DNA of 64,000 bases from Bacillota bacterium (GTDB lineage: Bacteria > Bacillota > Clostridia > Ch29). Below the pieces are notes generated by a model that saw nothing but the letters and a program-made list of their open reading frames with translations, made no database searches and was not told where the DNA came from. The stretch covers positions 124,001-188,000 of the forward strand of contig JABVCK010000004.1 of NCBI GenBank assembly GCA_013540605.1, in the 5' to 3' direction. Numbering within the stretch: the first letter of the stretch is position 1; every line of letters begins with the position of its first letter. Both the position numbers and the translations under genes were made by a program. Of this stretch, positions 8,964-18,432 are shown one piece after another.

Positions 8964-10223
8964 TATTTTCCTTACTTCTCCTATCATATACAAAGATCCG
9001 GAAAAAACAATAACGTCATCCTCACCGGCTTCTTCAAGGCTCTTTGTTACCGCCTCTCCGATGGACCGGGTGCTCTCCACGTTTTGATTGTACTTGCGGA
9101 CGATTTTCTCCAGTTCTTCAGGCGCCATACTTCTCGGGTTCACCGGGAGAGTAGTCAGCACACGGCTTGCCTTTGAAGCCAGCATCTCAGATATTCTTTC
9201 AACATCTTTATCCCTTAGTATTCCAAAAACCAGGGTCATCCTTTTACCGGGGAAAAGTTGTTCGAGGCTTTCCATGAGCACCTTCGCTCCCTGGAGATTG
9301 TGCGCCCCGTCAATTATCACAAAAGGTTTCCTCCTGAGTATCTCAAACCGTCCGGGCCATCTCGCCGCTTCCATACCCTTCCTGATGGCATTCTCATCTA
9401 TACCCAGGCGAACAGCGGCAGCCACAGCCGACACGGCATTCATTACCTGGTGTGGTCCCAGCATTCCTATAAAAATATCCTTATATAATTTTCCATCCCA
9501 TCTCAGGTCAAAGTGCTGTCCCTTTATACCGGATCTGTGATTTGCTATCTCGGCCAGTGAAGTATCAATCAACGGCGCGTCCAGCCGTTCACAGGTTTCC
9601 TTTATAACCTGCAGAGCCTCTGCATCCTGAGGGTGAACGACTACGGGTATGCCCTTTTTTATTATTCCTGCCTTTTCCTTCGAAATGCTGGCAAGACTGT
9701 CCCCAAGAATCTCCATATGGTCCATACCGATTGATGTTATCACGGATAGCTGAGGAGATATGGTATTTGTGGCATCCAGCCTCCCGCCCAGCCCCACTTC
9801 CACAACAGCGTAGTCGGCCTTCATTCTGTTGAAGTATTCAAAACCGATAGCCGTTACCAGTTCAAATTCGGTGGGGTGCGGAAAACCTTCATCAATCATT
9901 ATGTCTATCCTTCTCTTAACATAATCGGTGATGGATGCCAGGTCGCCATGGGATATCTCCGCTCCATCCACTCTAATCCTTTCGGTAAATCTCTCTAAAT
10001 ATGGCGAAGTATACAGTCCGGTTTTAAAACCGGCTTCGCCCAGAATGGAAGCAATGAAAGCGCTCGTTGAGCCCTTGCCGTTTGTCCCCGCCACATGAAT
10101 ACATTTGTACCGGTTTTGGGGTTGGTCCATAAGCTCCAGCAGCCTGTTCATGGTCTCAAGCCCAAGCCTGCTTCCAAACTTATATGTCCCGTGGATGTAA
10201 TCCATAGCTTCAGAAAAATTCAT
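8943..10223 (-). CDS. folC: Folylpolyglutamate synthase / dihydrofolate synthase
   Basis: FolC (426 aa) ligates glutamate to dihydropteroate and polyglutamylates folates in the cytoplasm. Visible features are the P-loop HVAGTNGKGSTSAF (about residues 43-56), the folate-loop segment LYTSPYLERFTERIRV, the central GLGGRLDATN motif, and IIDGAHNLQGAKVL in the C-terminal domain. Length is normal. It is followed upstream by a GNAT acetyltransferase with a 14-bp gap, suggesting one transcript; valS lies further upstream behind repeats. Confidence 0.93.
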   Translation of the reverse strand: MNFSEAMDYIHGTYKFGSRLGLETMNRLLELMDQPQNRYKCIHVAGTNGKGSTSAFIASILGEAGFKTGLYTSPYLERFTERIRVDGAEISHGDLASITDYVKRRIDIMIDEGFPHPTEFELVTAIGFEYFNRMKADYAVVEVGLGGRLDATNTISPQLSVITSIGMDHMEILGDSLASISKEKAGIIKKGIPVVVHPQDAEALQVIKETCERLDAPLIDTSLAEIANHRSGIKGQHFDLRWDGKLYKDIFIGMLGPHQVMNAVSAVAAAVRLGIDENAIRKGMEAARWPGRFEILRRKPFVIIDGAHNLQGAKVLMESLEQLFPGKRMTLVFGILRDKDVERISEMLASKASRVLTTLPVNPRSMAPEELEKIVRKYNQNVESTRSIGEAVTKSLEEAGEDDVIVFSGSLYMIGEVRKILPPQVF

Positions 10224-10237
10224 GCTGATTTCCCCCG

Positions 10238-10762
10238 TTAAACGAATTTAGCCATTAATACCTCGTCAATATAGCTCCCTTTTATATAGTACTGCCTTTT
10301 TCTACGGCCCTCCTCAACAAATCCCTCTTTGCGGTATAACCGGATTGCCCCTTCGTTGCTTGAAAGGACGGACAGACAAATCTTGGAGTAATTATTACAC
10401 GCTGCCCAATCGGTAATGTACCTGAGAATACGGCTTCCTATTCCCAAGCCTCTCGCTTCCTTAACAAGGTGAACCCCGAAGCCGCATACATGGGAAGTCT
10501 TACCGGTTGCACCTATTGGGTTCAGCATGCAGCCCCCCACAATCCTCCCGTCCAGTTCAGCTATGAGCAGCAGAGTTCTGTTTTTCACGGAGCTGCGCAC
10601 AATATTCTCCACCCAGAATTCCTGCATGGGGAAGCACTCGCCGAGCAAATAGTCTCCTTCATTTACAACCTCATTGTAGGTGCAGGCAAAACCTCTGCTG
10701 TCCCGGACAGCCGCCGGCCTTAATACCAGCCTGTGCCCGTTTATTATTTCAACCCTTACCAT
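10238..10762 (-). CDS. GNAT-family N-acetyltransferase
   Basis: A 174-residue acetyl-CoA-dependent acetyltransferase. The acetyl-CoA motif A appears as KEARGLGIGSRILRYI, and the C-terminal RLYRKEGFVEEGRRKRQYYIKG segment is typical of the ribosomal-protein/small-molecule GNAT group. The ATG is preceded by GGAGATGG. It probably shares a transcript with folC. The substrate is not predictable. Confidence 0.85.
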   Translation of the reverse strand: MVRVEIINGHRLVLRPAAVRDSRGFACTYNEVVNEGDYLLGECFPMQEFWVENIVRSSVKNRTLLLIAELDGRIVGGCMLNPIGATGKTSHVCGFGVHLVKEARGLGIGSRILRYITDWAACNNYSKICLSVLSSNEGAIRLYRKEGFVEEGRRKRQYYIKGSYIDEVLMAKFV

Positions 10763-10779
10763 TCTTCCATCTCCATACC

Positions 10780-10848
10780 ATATATTGGGGACATTCCTTC
10801 CACACTAAATTTTGACTTAAAAGAGAAGGTGTGTCCCCATACCTTAAC
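10780..10848. repeat. GGGGACATTCC / GGTGTGTCCCC palindromic element
   Basis: One TATTGGGGACATTCCTTCC unit and one GAAGGTGTGTCCCCATA unit form an inverted pair around a 20-bp A/T-rich centre. The element lies between the GNAT gene start and the next heptamer repeat. Confidence 0.75.
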
Positions 10849-10849
10849 G

Positions 10850-11074
10850 TGGTCAGTGACCAGCTATCAGATGCCAGTTACCAGTTGTCAGTGCATAGGG
10901 TAAAGCTTAAGGGAAAAAGCCTGTAAGACTAACCCTGGAGGCTGAAAACTGAGAACTGAGAACTGAATTATTGCACCTGCTATCTGTAATCTAGGATCTA
11001 AGATCTAGGATCTAGCCCCTGCGAACTGCGATCTGCCGACTGCCAACTACGAACTGCCAACTACGAACTACCAA
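10850..11074. repeat. Heptamer-based hairpin repeat, copy 3
   Basis: The space between valS and the GNAT gene is filled by CAGTTACCAG-type units, a core AGGGTAAAGCTTAAGGG-AAAAAGCC with TAACCCTGG, then GATCTAG units and AACTGCC/AACTACG units that run right up to the valS stop codon. No separate terminator for valS is visible, so the repeat may serve that role. Confidence 0.85.
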
Positions 11075-13735
11075 CTATCTCTTCAGCGTTTCCAGCCGAT
11101 CCAACACTTTATTCATCATATCCCGGTATTTTTTTTCCTTTTCCTGCTCCGCCTCAATCACGTCCCTGGGCGCTTTATCCAGGAAGCCTCTGTTGGATAG
11201 CTTGCCCGTCACCCTCTGAAGCTCCTGCTCCAGTCTTTCCCTTTCCTTTTCCAGCCTGTCAATCTCCCTGTCAATGTCTACCAGTTCATCAAGGGGTATA
11301 AAAACCTCCGCCCCTTCAATAACAGCGGCCACGGCGTCGCCGGGAATACCCTCCTTGCCTTCCATTACGCTTACCCCCGAGGCTGATGCCAGTTTTTCAA
11401 TATAGGGTTTGTTCCTTTCAAACACACCCCTCGTTTCAGCGTCCTCTGCAACCACAATAATCCTGGCTTTCCGTGAGGGAGCGACATCCATCTGGGCCCT
11501 TATATTCCGTACCGCCCTAATGGCATCCATTACCAAACCCATATCCTTTTCTGCCTCCGGGTTATCCAGGGAGCCCTGGTATTCCGGCAGCCTTGCCAGG
11601 GTAATGGTTTTGCCTTCATGGGGAACATGCTGCCAGATTTCTTCTGTCACAAAGGGCATAAAGGGGTGCAGCAGCCTTAGCACCCTGTCCAGAACATAGC
11701 ACAGGGTTTTTTGAGCCGCTTCCCTGGAAGCATTGTTGTCCCCATAAAGCCTGTATTTAACAAGCTCGATATACCAGTCACAGTACTCGGACCAGATGAA
11801 ATCGTACAGTTTTTGTGCTGCCAGACCCAGTTCATACTTCTCTATGCTTTCGGTTACTTCCTTTACCAGATTGTTATATCTGGACAGTATCCACCTGTCC
11901 GACAGTTCAAGTGGCAGTTCCTGTATCCCCTGCTCAGAGCCATCGGTATCAAGCCCTTCCAGGTTCATGAGCACAAATCTTGATGCATTCCACAGTTTAT
12001 TCGCAAAATTGCTCGAGGCCTCTACCCTCTCCATGTAGAATCGCATATCGTTTCCGGGAGCATTGCCGGTAGCCAGTGTAAATCTGAGGGCATCGGCGCT
12101 GTACTCTTCAATGATTTCGAGGGGGTCTATGCCGTTCCCGAGGGATTTGCTCATCTTCCTGCCTTCGGAATCCCTCACCAGTCCGTGAATCAATACATCC
12201 TTGAACGGTATTTCTTCCATCTGGTCCAGCCCCGAAACGATCATCCTCGCAACCCAGAAGAATATGATATCATAGCCCGTCACCAATACACTGGTGGGGT
12301 AGAAATACTCCAGGTCACCGGTCTTTTCCGGCCAGCCAAGGGTAGAAAAGGGCCATAGCCCCGAACTGAACCACGTATCAAGGGTATCGGGATCCTGCTC
12401 CAGGCGTTGGCTTCCACACTTCGAGCACTCTTTGGGTTCCTCCCTTGATACTATTGTCTCGCCGCATTCTCCACAATAATACGCGGGTATCCTGTGCCCC
12501 CACCACAGCTGCCTTGATATACACCAGTCCTTTATATTCTCCATCCAGTGGAAGTATATCTTGTCGAACCTCTGCGGGACAAACCGGATACGCCCACTCT
12601 TAACAGCTTCAATGGCCGGCTCCGCCAATGGCCTCATCCTGACGAACCACTGCATTGATATAAGCGGTTCAACTACAGTGTCGCACCGGTAACAGTGTCC
12701 TACGCTGTGTTTTATCTCTTCGGTTTTCAACAGGAGGCCCTGTGATTCCAGGTCCCTGATAACCGCCTTCCGCGCTTCGTATCTATCCATTCCCTGGTAC
12801 TTACCGGCGCGGGCGTTCAGGGTCCCGTCATCGTTCATTATCCTTATCTTTTCCACCCCGTGCCTTTCACCTATCTCGAAGTCGTTGGGGTCATGGCCCG
12901 GTGTAACCTTTACGGCTCCGGTGCCCTTTTCCACGTCAACATGGGCGTCGGCCACTATCGGAATCTCCCTGCCCATTAGCGGCAGTATTATTGTCTTCCC
13001 TATATACTTGCTGTACCTTGGATCTTCGGGGTGTACCGCCACACAGGTATCCCCCAGCATTGTCTCCGGCCTGGTTGTTGCAACAACCACAAAATCCTGG
13101 CTTTCTTTAAGAGGATATTTAATATACCAGAAGTTCCCTTCCTTTTCCTGGTGTTCAACCTCGGCATCCGAAAGCGATGTTTTGCATGTGGGGCACCAGT
13201 TTATTATCCTGTCCCCCCTATAAATCAGTCCCCGTTCATAGAGGCTTACAAAGAATTCTTTAACCGCTTCACTGCATCCTTCATCCATGGTGAACCGCTC
13301 CCTGGTCCAATCGCAGGAGCTTCCGAGCTTTTTCAACTGCTCTATAATCCTTCCGCCGAATTCTTCCTTCCATTCCCACGCCCTCTCCAGGAATCTTTCC
13401 CTGCCAAGGTCCTGCTTGGTCAAGCCTTCCTCCGCCATCTTCTCAACTATCTTCACCTCAGTTGCGATGCTGGCATGGTCGGTCCCGGGCAGCCAGAGGG
13501 TGGGCACCCCTTTCATCCTGTTCCACCTTATGAGTATATCCTGTATGGTATTGTCAAGGGCATGACCCATATGGAGCTGTCCTGTTATATTTGGCGGCGG
13601 AATAACTATTGTAAAGGGCTTCTTGCTTTCATCAACCTCCGGTGTAAAAAATCCTTCATCTACCCACCATTGGTAAAGCCTATCCTCAAAATCTTTCGGG
13701 TTGTACCTGTCATCCAATTTTTTAACTTGCTGCAT
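11075..13735 (-). CDS. valS: Valyl-tRNA synthetase
   Basis: ValS (886 aa) charges tRNA-Val in the cytoplasm. Class I signatures are present: the HIGH-type motif as HMGH within [14 protein letters not shown], and KMSKS within [15 protein letters not shown]. The editing domain and a C-terminal coiled-coil arm ([20 protein letters not shown]) are also visible. The zinc-type cysteines CGEC and CSKC lie in the insertion domain. Length is typical. An AAGGAGG ribosome site precedes the ATG. Expression is controlled by the upstream T-box, with a 340-bp repeat element lying between that riboswitch and the gene. Confidence 0.96.
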   Translation of the reverse strand: MQQVKKLDDRYNPKDFEDRLYQWWVDEGFFTPEVDESKKPFTIVIPPPNITGQLHMGHALDNTIQDILIRWNRMKGVPTLWLPGTDHASIATEVKIVEKMAEEGLTKQDLGRERFLERAWEWKEEFGGRIIEQLKKLGSSCDWTRERFTMDEGCSEAVKEFFVSLYERGLIYRGDRIINWCPTCKTSLSDAEVEHQEKEGNFWYIKYPLKESQDFVVVATTRPETMLGDTCVAVHPEDPRYSKYIGKTIILPLMGREIPIVADAHVDVEKGTGAVKVTPGHDPNDFEIGERHGVEKIRIMNDDGTLNARAGKYQGMDRYEARKAVIRDLESQGLLLKTEEIKHSVGHCYRCDTVVEPLISMQWFVRMRPLAEPAIEAVKSGRIRFVPQRFDKIYFHWMENIKDWCISRQLWWGHRIPAYYCGECGETIVSREEPKECSKCGSQRLEQDPDTLDTWFSSGLWPFSTLGWPEKTGDLEYFYPTSVLVTGYDIIFFWVARMIVSGLDQMEEIPFKDVLIHGLVRDSEGRKMSKSLGNGIDPLEIIEEYSADALRFTLATGNAPGNDMRFYMERVEASSNFANKLWNASRFVLMNLEGLDTDGSEQGIQELPLELSDRWILSRYNNLVKEVTESIEKYELGLAAQKLYDFIWSEYCDWYIELVKYRLYGDNNASREAAQKTLCYVLDRVLRLLHPFMPFVTEEIWQHVPHEGKTITLARLPEYQGSLDNPEAEKDMGLVMDAIRAVRNIRAQMDVAPSRKARIIVVAEDAETRGVFERNKPYIEKLASASGVSVMEGKEGIPGDAVAAVIEGAEVFIPLDELVDIDREIDRLEKERERLEQELQRVTGKLSNRGFLDKAPRDVIEAEQEKEKKYRDMMNKVLDRLETLKR

Positions 13736-13757
13736 ATTTAACGCCTCCTTTATTTTC

Positions 13758-14092
13758 TGGTTGATAGTTCGTAGTTAGTAGTTGGCAGATCACAGTTCAC
13801 AGATCACAGGTACTAGGTGCTAGATCGCAGTCCGCAGGTATCAGTTCGTAGTTCGTAGTTCGTAGTTGGTAGTTCGTAGTTCACGGACACAGGTGCTAGG
13901 TATTAGATCACAGTTCACAGATATCCGGGTTATGCTTTTGGGTTTTTACCCAATAAGCACTTCCCTGATGTCTAAAAACCGGCAACTGGCAACTGATAAC
14001 TGGTACTAAGCTTTACCCCATGTACTGGCAACTGGTAACTGGTGTCTGACAACTGGTATCTGGCATCTTATATCTGACAACTGCCCCCTTAC
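13758..14092. repeat. Heptamer-based hairpin repeat, copy 4, inside the valS leader
   Basis: This is the longest copy: AGTTCGT units, GATCACAGTTC units, a core GGGTTATGCTTTTGGG-TTTTTA-CCCAATAAGCAC with CTTCCCTGATG, and then AACTGGC/AACTGGT units with a second partial core (TAAGCTTTACCCCATG). It sits between the T-box terminator and the valS start, so it is transcribed as part of the valS 5' leader. Confidence 0.85.
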
Positions 14093-14095
14093 GCT

Positions 14096-14345
14096 AAAAA
14101 ACCCTCCGTCCTAGAAGGACGAAGGGCAAGCTTCGCGGTACCACCTTATTTCCCTGTAAGGGCTCTCAAATCAGGTTAACGGCTGAACCCGGCCCGGACT
14201 ACTGCTATTTCACCCGGACAGCTCGGTAGCTACCTTCAACAGGATACGCCGGGTGCCTTTCAGCCGGTGAACACCCTCTCTTGGGGCTGAAGCCTGTTTA
14301 CTCCTCTACTTCATCGCCTTTACCGACCATACATCAGTCTTTTAA
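14096..14345 (-). promoter_or_regulatory. T-box riboswitch controlling valS (specifier GUA)
   Basis: On the minus strand the leader contains the conserved T-box TGGTACCGCG (14134-14145 region). It is followed by a terminator stem CCCTTCGTCC / GGACGGAGGG and a T-run (14096-14126). In stem I, GTAG and AACAGG on the left pair with CTAC and CCTGTT on the right. This leaves a left loop AGGAGTA (with the AGUA element) opposite GAAGGTAG, so the specifier is GTA, a valine codon, at 14231-14233. Uncharged tRNA-Val would stabilise the antiterminator. Confidence 0.93.
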
Positions 14346-14359
14346 AACTATTAAAATTT

Positions 14360-14387
14360 ATTATATATTATATGACAATTTTGTCAA
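14360..14387 (-). promoter_or_regulatory. Sigma-A promoter of valS, overlapped by a TGACA palindrome
   Basis: TTGACA (14382-14387) and TATAAT (14360-14365) are separated by 16 bp on the minus strand, placing the transcript start near 14353 just before the T-box. The perfect palindrome TGACAATTTTGTCA (14373-14386) covers the -35 box. It matches the candidate operator pair in front of the tetR gene at 22437-22466. Confidence 0.8.
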
Positions 14388-14419
14388 CACTATTTACCCA
14401 CACCTGTTTAAGCACACCA

Positions 14420-14944
14420 CTATTTAAGCACACCAAACCTGTTTATCGGCCAAAGCACAAAAAACGCTTTGCCGATCACCTGGCTCCGGGGAACAAATTT
14501 GTTGTTCCAGTACCGGCTGTCCCTTGAGTTGTTTCTGTTGTCTCCCATCATAAAATAATGCTCCGCAGGTACTGAGTACGGACCAAAACTGCCCTCCATG
14601 ACAACCTTGACGTACCCTTCCTCCAGCGGGTTTCCATCGATGAATACGGTATTATCGCTTATATCAACGGTTTCTCCGCCTAAACCGATCAATCTTTTAA
14701 TATACAATTCCTTGGGGTTATCCGGCAGCCTGAATACCACTATATCGCCCCTCTCCAGCGGTCCAAACCGGTATACAAGCCTATTGACCAGTAAAACGTC
14801 CCCTTCCTTAATGGTGGGATACATTGACCCGGTCGGGACTTTTACAGTCATGAAGATAAAGCTTCTTATCAATATCGCCACCGCTACCGCAAATACTATG
14901 TACTTGATCCATTCAACAATCTCAGCCTTTAATTTTTCCTCCAT
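14420..14944 (-). CDS. lepB: Type I signal peptidase
   Basis: This 174-residue membrane-anchored Ser/Lys protease cleaves signal peptides outside the cytoplasmic membrane. One N-terminal transmembrane segment (IKYIVFAVAVAILIRSFIF) is followed by the catalytic serine in VPTGSMYPT (S40) and the lysine in YIKRLIGLGGE (K83). The box MMGDNRNNSRDSRYWN is also present. The size is that of the short Gram-positive SipS type. It is probably co-transcribed with pgsA, 29 bp upstream. Confidence 0.95.
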   Translation of the reverse strand: MEEKLKAEIVEWIKYIVFAVAVAILIRSFIFMTVKVPTGSMYPTIKEGDVLLVNRLVYRFGPLERGDIVVFRLPDNPKELYIKRLIGLGGETVDISDNTVFIDGNPLEEGYVKVVMEGSFGPYSVPAEHYFMMGDNRNNSRDSRYWNNKFVPRSQVIGKAFFVLWPINRFGVLK

Positions 14945-14973
14945 TGTTCATCCCCGTTCCCATGAATAATATT

Positions 14974-15498
14974 TTAAATCGTACCCTTTTTTATCGTCCG
15001 GAAATTAGTGGCATATCTAATAAAGGCAGTTACTGTAACCGCAACGGCAATTATAATCAGATACCACCCAAAGGGTAGATCAAGCACCAACGCTACTATT
15101 GAAAGATAAAAGAGTATTGTTGCCGCTTTGCCCAGCCGGTTTGCCGGAATCACCGTTTTGTTCTGCGTGAAATACAGGACCGCAGCACCCACTGCCATAA
15201 ATATCTCCTTACCGGCAACAACGGCTATCACCCATACGGGCAGATACCCCTTATCGGTCAGCCCGTAAAGCACCGACAGCAGCATCAGTTTATCGGCAAG
15301 GGGGTCAAATATGATGCCCCACCTCGTTATCTTACCGTATTTCCTTGCTATATAGCCGTCCAGAATGTCTGTAATCCCTGCAAGAACAAACACAAGCATG
15401 GATAGAGTAATATTGTTCTTCAAATTTGAGTAAAATACAACAAAAAATACAGGCACTAGCAGAAATCTGATGGAAGTAAGGAGATTCGGCAAGTTCAT
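14974..15498 (-). CDS. pgsA: CDP-diacylglycerol-glycerol-3-phosphate 3-phosphatidyltransferase
   Basis: This 174-residue membrane enzyme makes phosphatidylglycerol-phosphate from CDP-diacylglycerol. The CDP-alcohol phosphotransferase signature DG-x2-AR-x8-G-x3-D-x3-D is complete (DGYIARKYGKITRWG, then FDPLADKLM). About five transmembrane segments are predicted. A CDP-alcohol transferase of other specificity (e.g. ClsA2-like) is less likely given size and the NLPNLLTSIRF start. Confidence 0.92.
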   Translation of the reverse strand: MNLPNLLTSIRFLLVPVFFVVFYSNLKNNITLSMLVFVLAGITDILDGYIARKYGKITRWGIIFDPLADKLMLLSVLYGLTDKGYLPVWVIAVVAGKEIFMAVGAAVLYFTQNKTVIPANRLGKAATILFYLSIVALVLDLPFGWYLIIIAVAVTVTAFIRYATNFRTIKKGTI

Positions 15499-15607
15499 AA
15501 CGCACCTCGATAGTCAAATAGTTTACGCTGGTTTTAATCCGGTATACCACATTAATTCTATATGTGAAAGTAAAATCCTGCAAGTATATGTTTGCCAGTA
15601 ACCCGCC

Positions 15608-15910
15608 TTATTTGACGATTTTCAGTGAGTATCTTCTTTCAAGATAATTGACCAGCTCTTCGACGACTTCAATGTAATTGTATTTCAGGTTTACCCATCC
15701 CCTTGAATACTCCGCGATGGTCTCCTGCCTCTTGATTCCTGAATAGACGCACAGCCTTGATACCCTGCCTCCGCCCTTCAGCAGCGTCTTCGGATTAATC
15801 CCGTGTTCAGTCGGCTCCGTTTGAACCAGGGCAAACCAATAGCAGTGCATAATCCTTCCCTCAATGACCCCGCACCCATTATTCCGAAGCACCTCAATCT
15901 TCCCGGCCAT
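15608..15910 (-). CDS. Conserved-looking hypothetical protein (100 aa)
   Basis: I do not recognise the family. The 100-residue protein has a good GAGGAGG ribosome site eight bases before the ATG. It has a mixed alpha/beta sequence with several aromatics and no signal peptide or membrane segment. The second half (WVNLKYNYIEVVEELVNYLERRYSL) looks like a helical pair. It is followed by a 109-bp gap before pgsA and could be the first gene of that transcript. Confidence 0.6.
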   Translation of the reverse strand: MAGKIEVLRNNGCGVIEGRIMHCYWFALVQTEPTEHGINPKTLLKGGGRVSRLCVYSGIKRQETIAEYSRGWVNLKYNYIEVVEELVNYLERRYSLKIVK

Positions 15911-16058
15911 CCCATTGCCTCCTCAGCACCGTTTTTTAAAGTTTATGCTATATGGTTAATTAGTATTCAACGGCATAAAAGTAAATATATAATGCCAGGA
16001 AGGTATTGTTCAAATTATGCAGAAAACTATTGTAGAATAATATCTGGAGGTGGAAGTA

Positions 16059-17048
16059 TTGCTTCTCATAAGCAAAGCGGATATCAAGAAGGTCTTTTCT
16101 ATGAGGGATGCCATAGAGGCGGACAAAACAGCGTTTGAGATGTACTCCGACGGCAAGGCGGTCGCTCCCCTGAGGACCAGTATAGATGTTCCCAGGTATA
16201 AAGGCCAGAACCTGTTCATGCCGGCCTACGTTGAAGGTTTGGACAGCACCGGTGTAAAGATTGTCTCGGTCTTTCCCGGCAACGCATCCAGGGGCAAACC
16301 TGTAGTTCCTGCCACCATGGTGCTTTTGGACGGTGAAACCGGAGAGGTATGCTCTCTTATCGATGGTACCTACCTGACTCAGCTTCGCACCGGTGCGGCT
16401 GCAGGTGCGGCTTCTGACATGCTCGCAAGGGAGGATTCAAAGGCCGGGGCGCTTTTTGGCACGGGAGGCCAGGCGGCAACCCAGCTTGAAGCAATGCTGG
16501 CTGCCAGGAAACTGGAACGCGTCCGGGTATATGACATAGATTTTGATAAGGCTCGGGAGTTTGCTGCGAGAATGCAGTCGGAGCTTAAACAATATGGGGC
16601 GGAGATTGTTCCGGCAAGCAGCCCGGCAGAGGCGGTGGACGATGCCGATATAATAACAACCGTCACCACTTCCCGCAATCCGGTGTTTAACGGTACCTTA
16701 GTGAAAAAAGGATGCCATATCAACGGCGTCGGAGCGTACACCCCTGAAATGCAGGAGCTGGATGAACGGCTGATAGCGAGGGCGGATAAGATATACGTTG
16801 ACGCCAGGGAAGCAGCCCTTGAAGAGGCAGGGGACCTCATTATCCCGATGCGTAAGGGAATCATAGACAGAAACCGCATCACTGGAGAACTGGGCGAAGT
16901 TGTCCTCGGGAGAATCGCCGGCAGGGAAAAGGCGGATGAGATAACCGTATTCAAAACGGTAGGCTTTGCTGTGCTCGATGTGGTTGCGGCAAAGATGATA
17001 TATGACCGGGTGCTTCAGGAAGGGCTGGGGCAGAAGGTAGAGCTGTAA
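16059..17048 (+). CDS. Ornithine cyclodeaminase / mu-crystallin family protein
   Basis: This 329-residue NAD(P)-dependent enzyme belongs to the ornithine cyclodeaminase / alanine dehydrogenase / ketimine reductase family. The N-terminal substrate domain includes GLDSTGVKIVSVFPGNASRGKP, and TQLRTGAAAGAAS is the family hallmark next to the dinucleotide fold with GTGGQAATQ. The C-terminal ELGEVVLGRIAGR and FKTVGFAVLDVVAA segments are conserved in the family. I choose the TTG at 16059, eight bases after GGAGG. The GTG at 16050 overlaps the ribosome site. Which reaction it catalyses (ornithine to proline, or imine reduction) is open. It stands as a single plus-strand gene between minus-strand operons. 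Confidence 0.88.
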   Translation: MLLISKADIKKVFSMRDAIEADKTAFEMYSDGKAVAPLRTSIDVPRYKGQNLFMPAYVEGLDSTGVKIVSVFPGNASRGKPVVPATMVLLDGETGEVCSLIDGTYLTQLRTGAAAGAASDMLAREDSKAGALFGTGGQAATQLEAMLAARKLERVRVYDIDFDKAREFAARMQSELKQYGAEIVPASSPAEAVDDADIITTVTTSRNPVFNGTLVKKGCHINGVGAYTPEMQELDERLIARADKIYVDAREAALEEAGDLIIPMRKGIIDRNRITGELGEVVLGRIAGREKADEITVFKTVGFAVLDVVAAKMIYDRVLQEGLGQKVEL

Positions 17049-17054
17049 TAAATA

Positions 17055-17112
17055 GAATATAGATCGCAGGTACTAGGTGCTAGTTCGTGTTAGTAGTTCG
17101 TAGTTCACAGAA
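17055..17112. repeat. Partial heptamer repeat, copy 5
   Basis: Only one arm is present: AGATCGCAGGTACTAGGTGCTAG-like units and AGTTCGT units just after the cyclodeaminase-like gene. There is no recognisable core or second arm, so this is a half element. Confidence 0.7.
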
Positions 17113-17148
17113 GATGAGGCTTCATGAAAAGGCAGCGCATGCTTAAAG

Positions 17149-17178
17149 CTGAAGCCGGTGCTTTTGCACCGGCTTCGC
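17149..17178. terminator. Bidirectional terminator
   Basis: GAAGCCGGTG-CTTTTG-CACCGGCTTC forms a 10-bp stem followed on the plus strand by ATTATTTTT. It terminates the plus-strand cyclodeaminase-like gene and, from the other side, the efflux operon whose last stop codon is at 17181. Confidence 0.85.
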
Positions 17179-17180
17179 TA

Positions 17181-18419
17181 TTATTTTTCCTTGACGCGGA
17201 CGCCTTCTCCTATGTCCTTTGGCGGATCGATGATTACCCTATCCTTTTCGTCCAACCCTTCAATAACCTGTACCCAATCCTTATTTTCAGCTCCGGCAAC
17301 GATTTTCCTGAGCCTTGCCTTGCCGCCGTCTATAACAAAGACATAGTCATCGCCATTCATTTCAAAAACGGCATCCTTCGGTACCATCAGAACACCCTTT
17401 ATTTCTTCCGTTATGACTTCAACATCCACACTGAATCCGGGTTTAAGGTTTTCATGGCTCTCAAGGAATTCTATCTCAACGGGTACCCTCTGCTGCTCAA
17501 CCCCCAGCTGGGACATTACCTTCACCGCCTGGGGAAATACCTTCTTTACCCTCCCATTGAGTGTTTGTTTCTTGAGTATGTCTCCCTTGATGATAACCGC
17601 ATCACCCTGCTTTATATCAATCGCTTCACTCGCGAGGAACATGCACCTCGCCTGGAGGCTGTCCGGATCACCGATTCTCATAATCAAACTGCCGGGGGGT
17701 ATTATCATCCCCTTTTCGAAATTCTTTTCAAGCACAATACCCTTCATATTTGCCAGGGGTTTCCCTTCCTCCAACTGCCGTTGGATTAGCAGCACTTCGG
17801 CTTGGGCCGCAGCCATGGAAGCCTGCTGAACCGTTTCGCCCTTCTTTGCCGCCTCCAGTGCTGCTATGGCGGCATTAAGCTGCAGCTCCGAAAGCTCATA
17901 GGCATCTTTGGCCTGCTGGTAATCCAACTCGCTCACCGCCCCCATTTCAAAAAGGGATGCGGCACTTTCGAGGTTTTCCGCGGCCCTCTCCCGTTCTACA
18001 GCCGCCCTCTGGAATTCAGCTAACGCCCCGGCTATCTCAGCGCCCGCCACCGCATTCTCCTGCACCTGGGCAAGCTGGGCCTGGGCCTGCCCCAGCCTGA
18101 TGTTCAAATCCTCCAGGTCAAACTCTATCAAGGGCTGGCCCTCCTCAACATGCTGCCCTATTTCCACCGGTATATTCTTCACCCGGCCCCCGTACAGGGC
18201 ATATACATCCTGTTTTTTGGCAGTTTCAATTTCCCCGGTCTGTTCGACTATATTCTTGATATCTCCCACCACAGGGAAATCAGCCTTCACCTCTACAGCC
18301 TTACCTGCCCTTTGCGCAGAAAACGCAGCAATCAGAACAACAGCAATTACAGCAACCCAAAATACCCTTTTTCTTTGCTTTACGGCTTCCCTAATCCTTT
18401 TAAACATCTTTACAATCAT
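17181..18419 (-). CDS. HlyD/MacA-type periplasmic adaptor (membrane fusion) protein
   Basis: A 412-residue adaptor with one N-terminal transmembrane anchor (VFWVAVIAVVLIAAFSA). It has a biotinyl-lipoyl-like domain split by a long coiled coil (about residues 100-200, rich in alanine and glutamate with EMGAVSELDYQQAKDAYELSE), and a beta-barrel/membrane-proximal C-terminus. In Firmicutes such proteins work with MacB-like FtsX transporters to export peptides, lipids or drugs. It is the last gene of the tetR-ATPase-permease-adaptor operon, 13 bp after the permease. Confidence 0.9.
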   Translation of the reverse strand: MIVKMFKRIREAVKQRKRVFWVAVIAVVLIAAFSAQRAGKAVEVKADFPVVGDIKNIVEQTGEIETAKKQDVYALYGGRVKNIPVEIGQHVEEGQPLIEFDLEDLNIRLGQAQAQLAQVQENAVAGAEIAGALAEFQRAAVERERAAENLESAASLFEMGAVSELDYQQAKDAYELSELQLNAAIAALEAAKKGETVQQASMAAAQAEVLLIQRQLEEGKPLANMKGIVLEKNFEKGMIIPPGSLIMRIGDPDSLQARCMFLASEAIDIKQGDAVIIKGDILKKQTLNGRVKKVFPQAVKVMSQLGVEQQRVPVEIEFLESHENLKPGFSVDVEVITEEIKGVLMVPKDAVFEMNGDDYVFVIDGGKARLRKIVAGAENKDWVQVIEGLDEKDRVIIDPPKDIGEGVRVKEK

Positions 18420-18432
18420 GCGATCACCCCCT

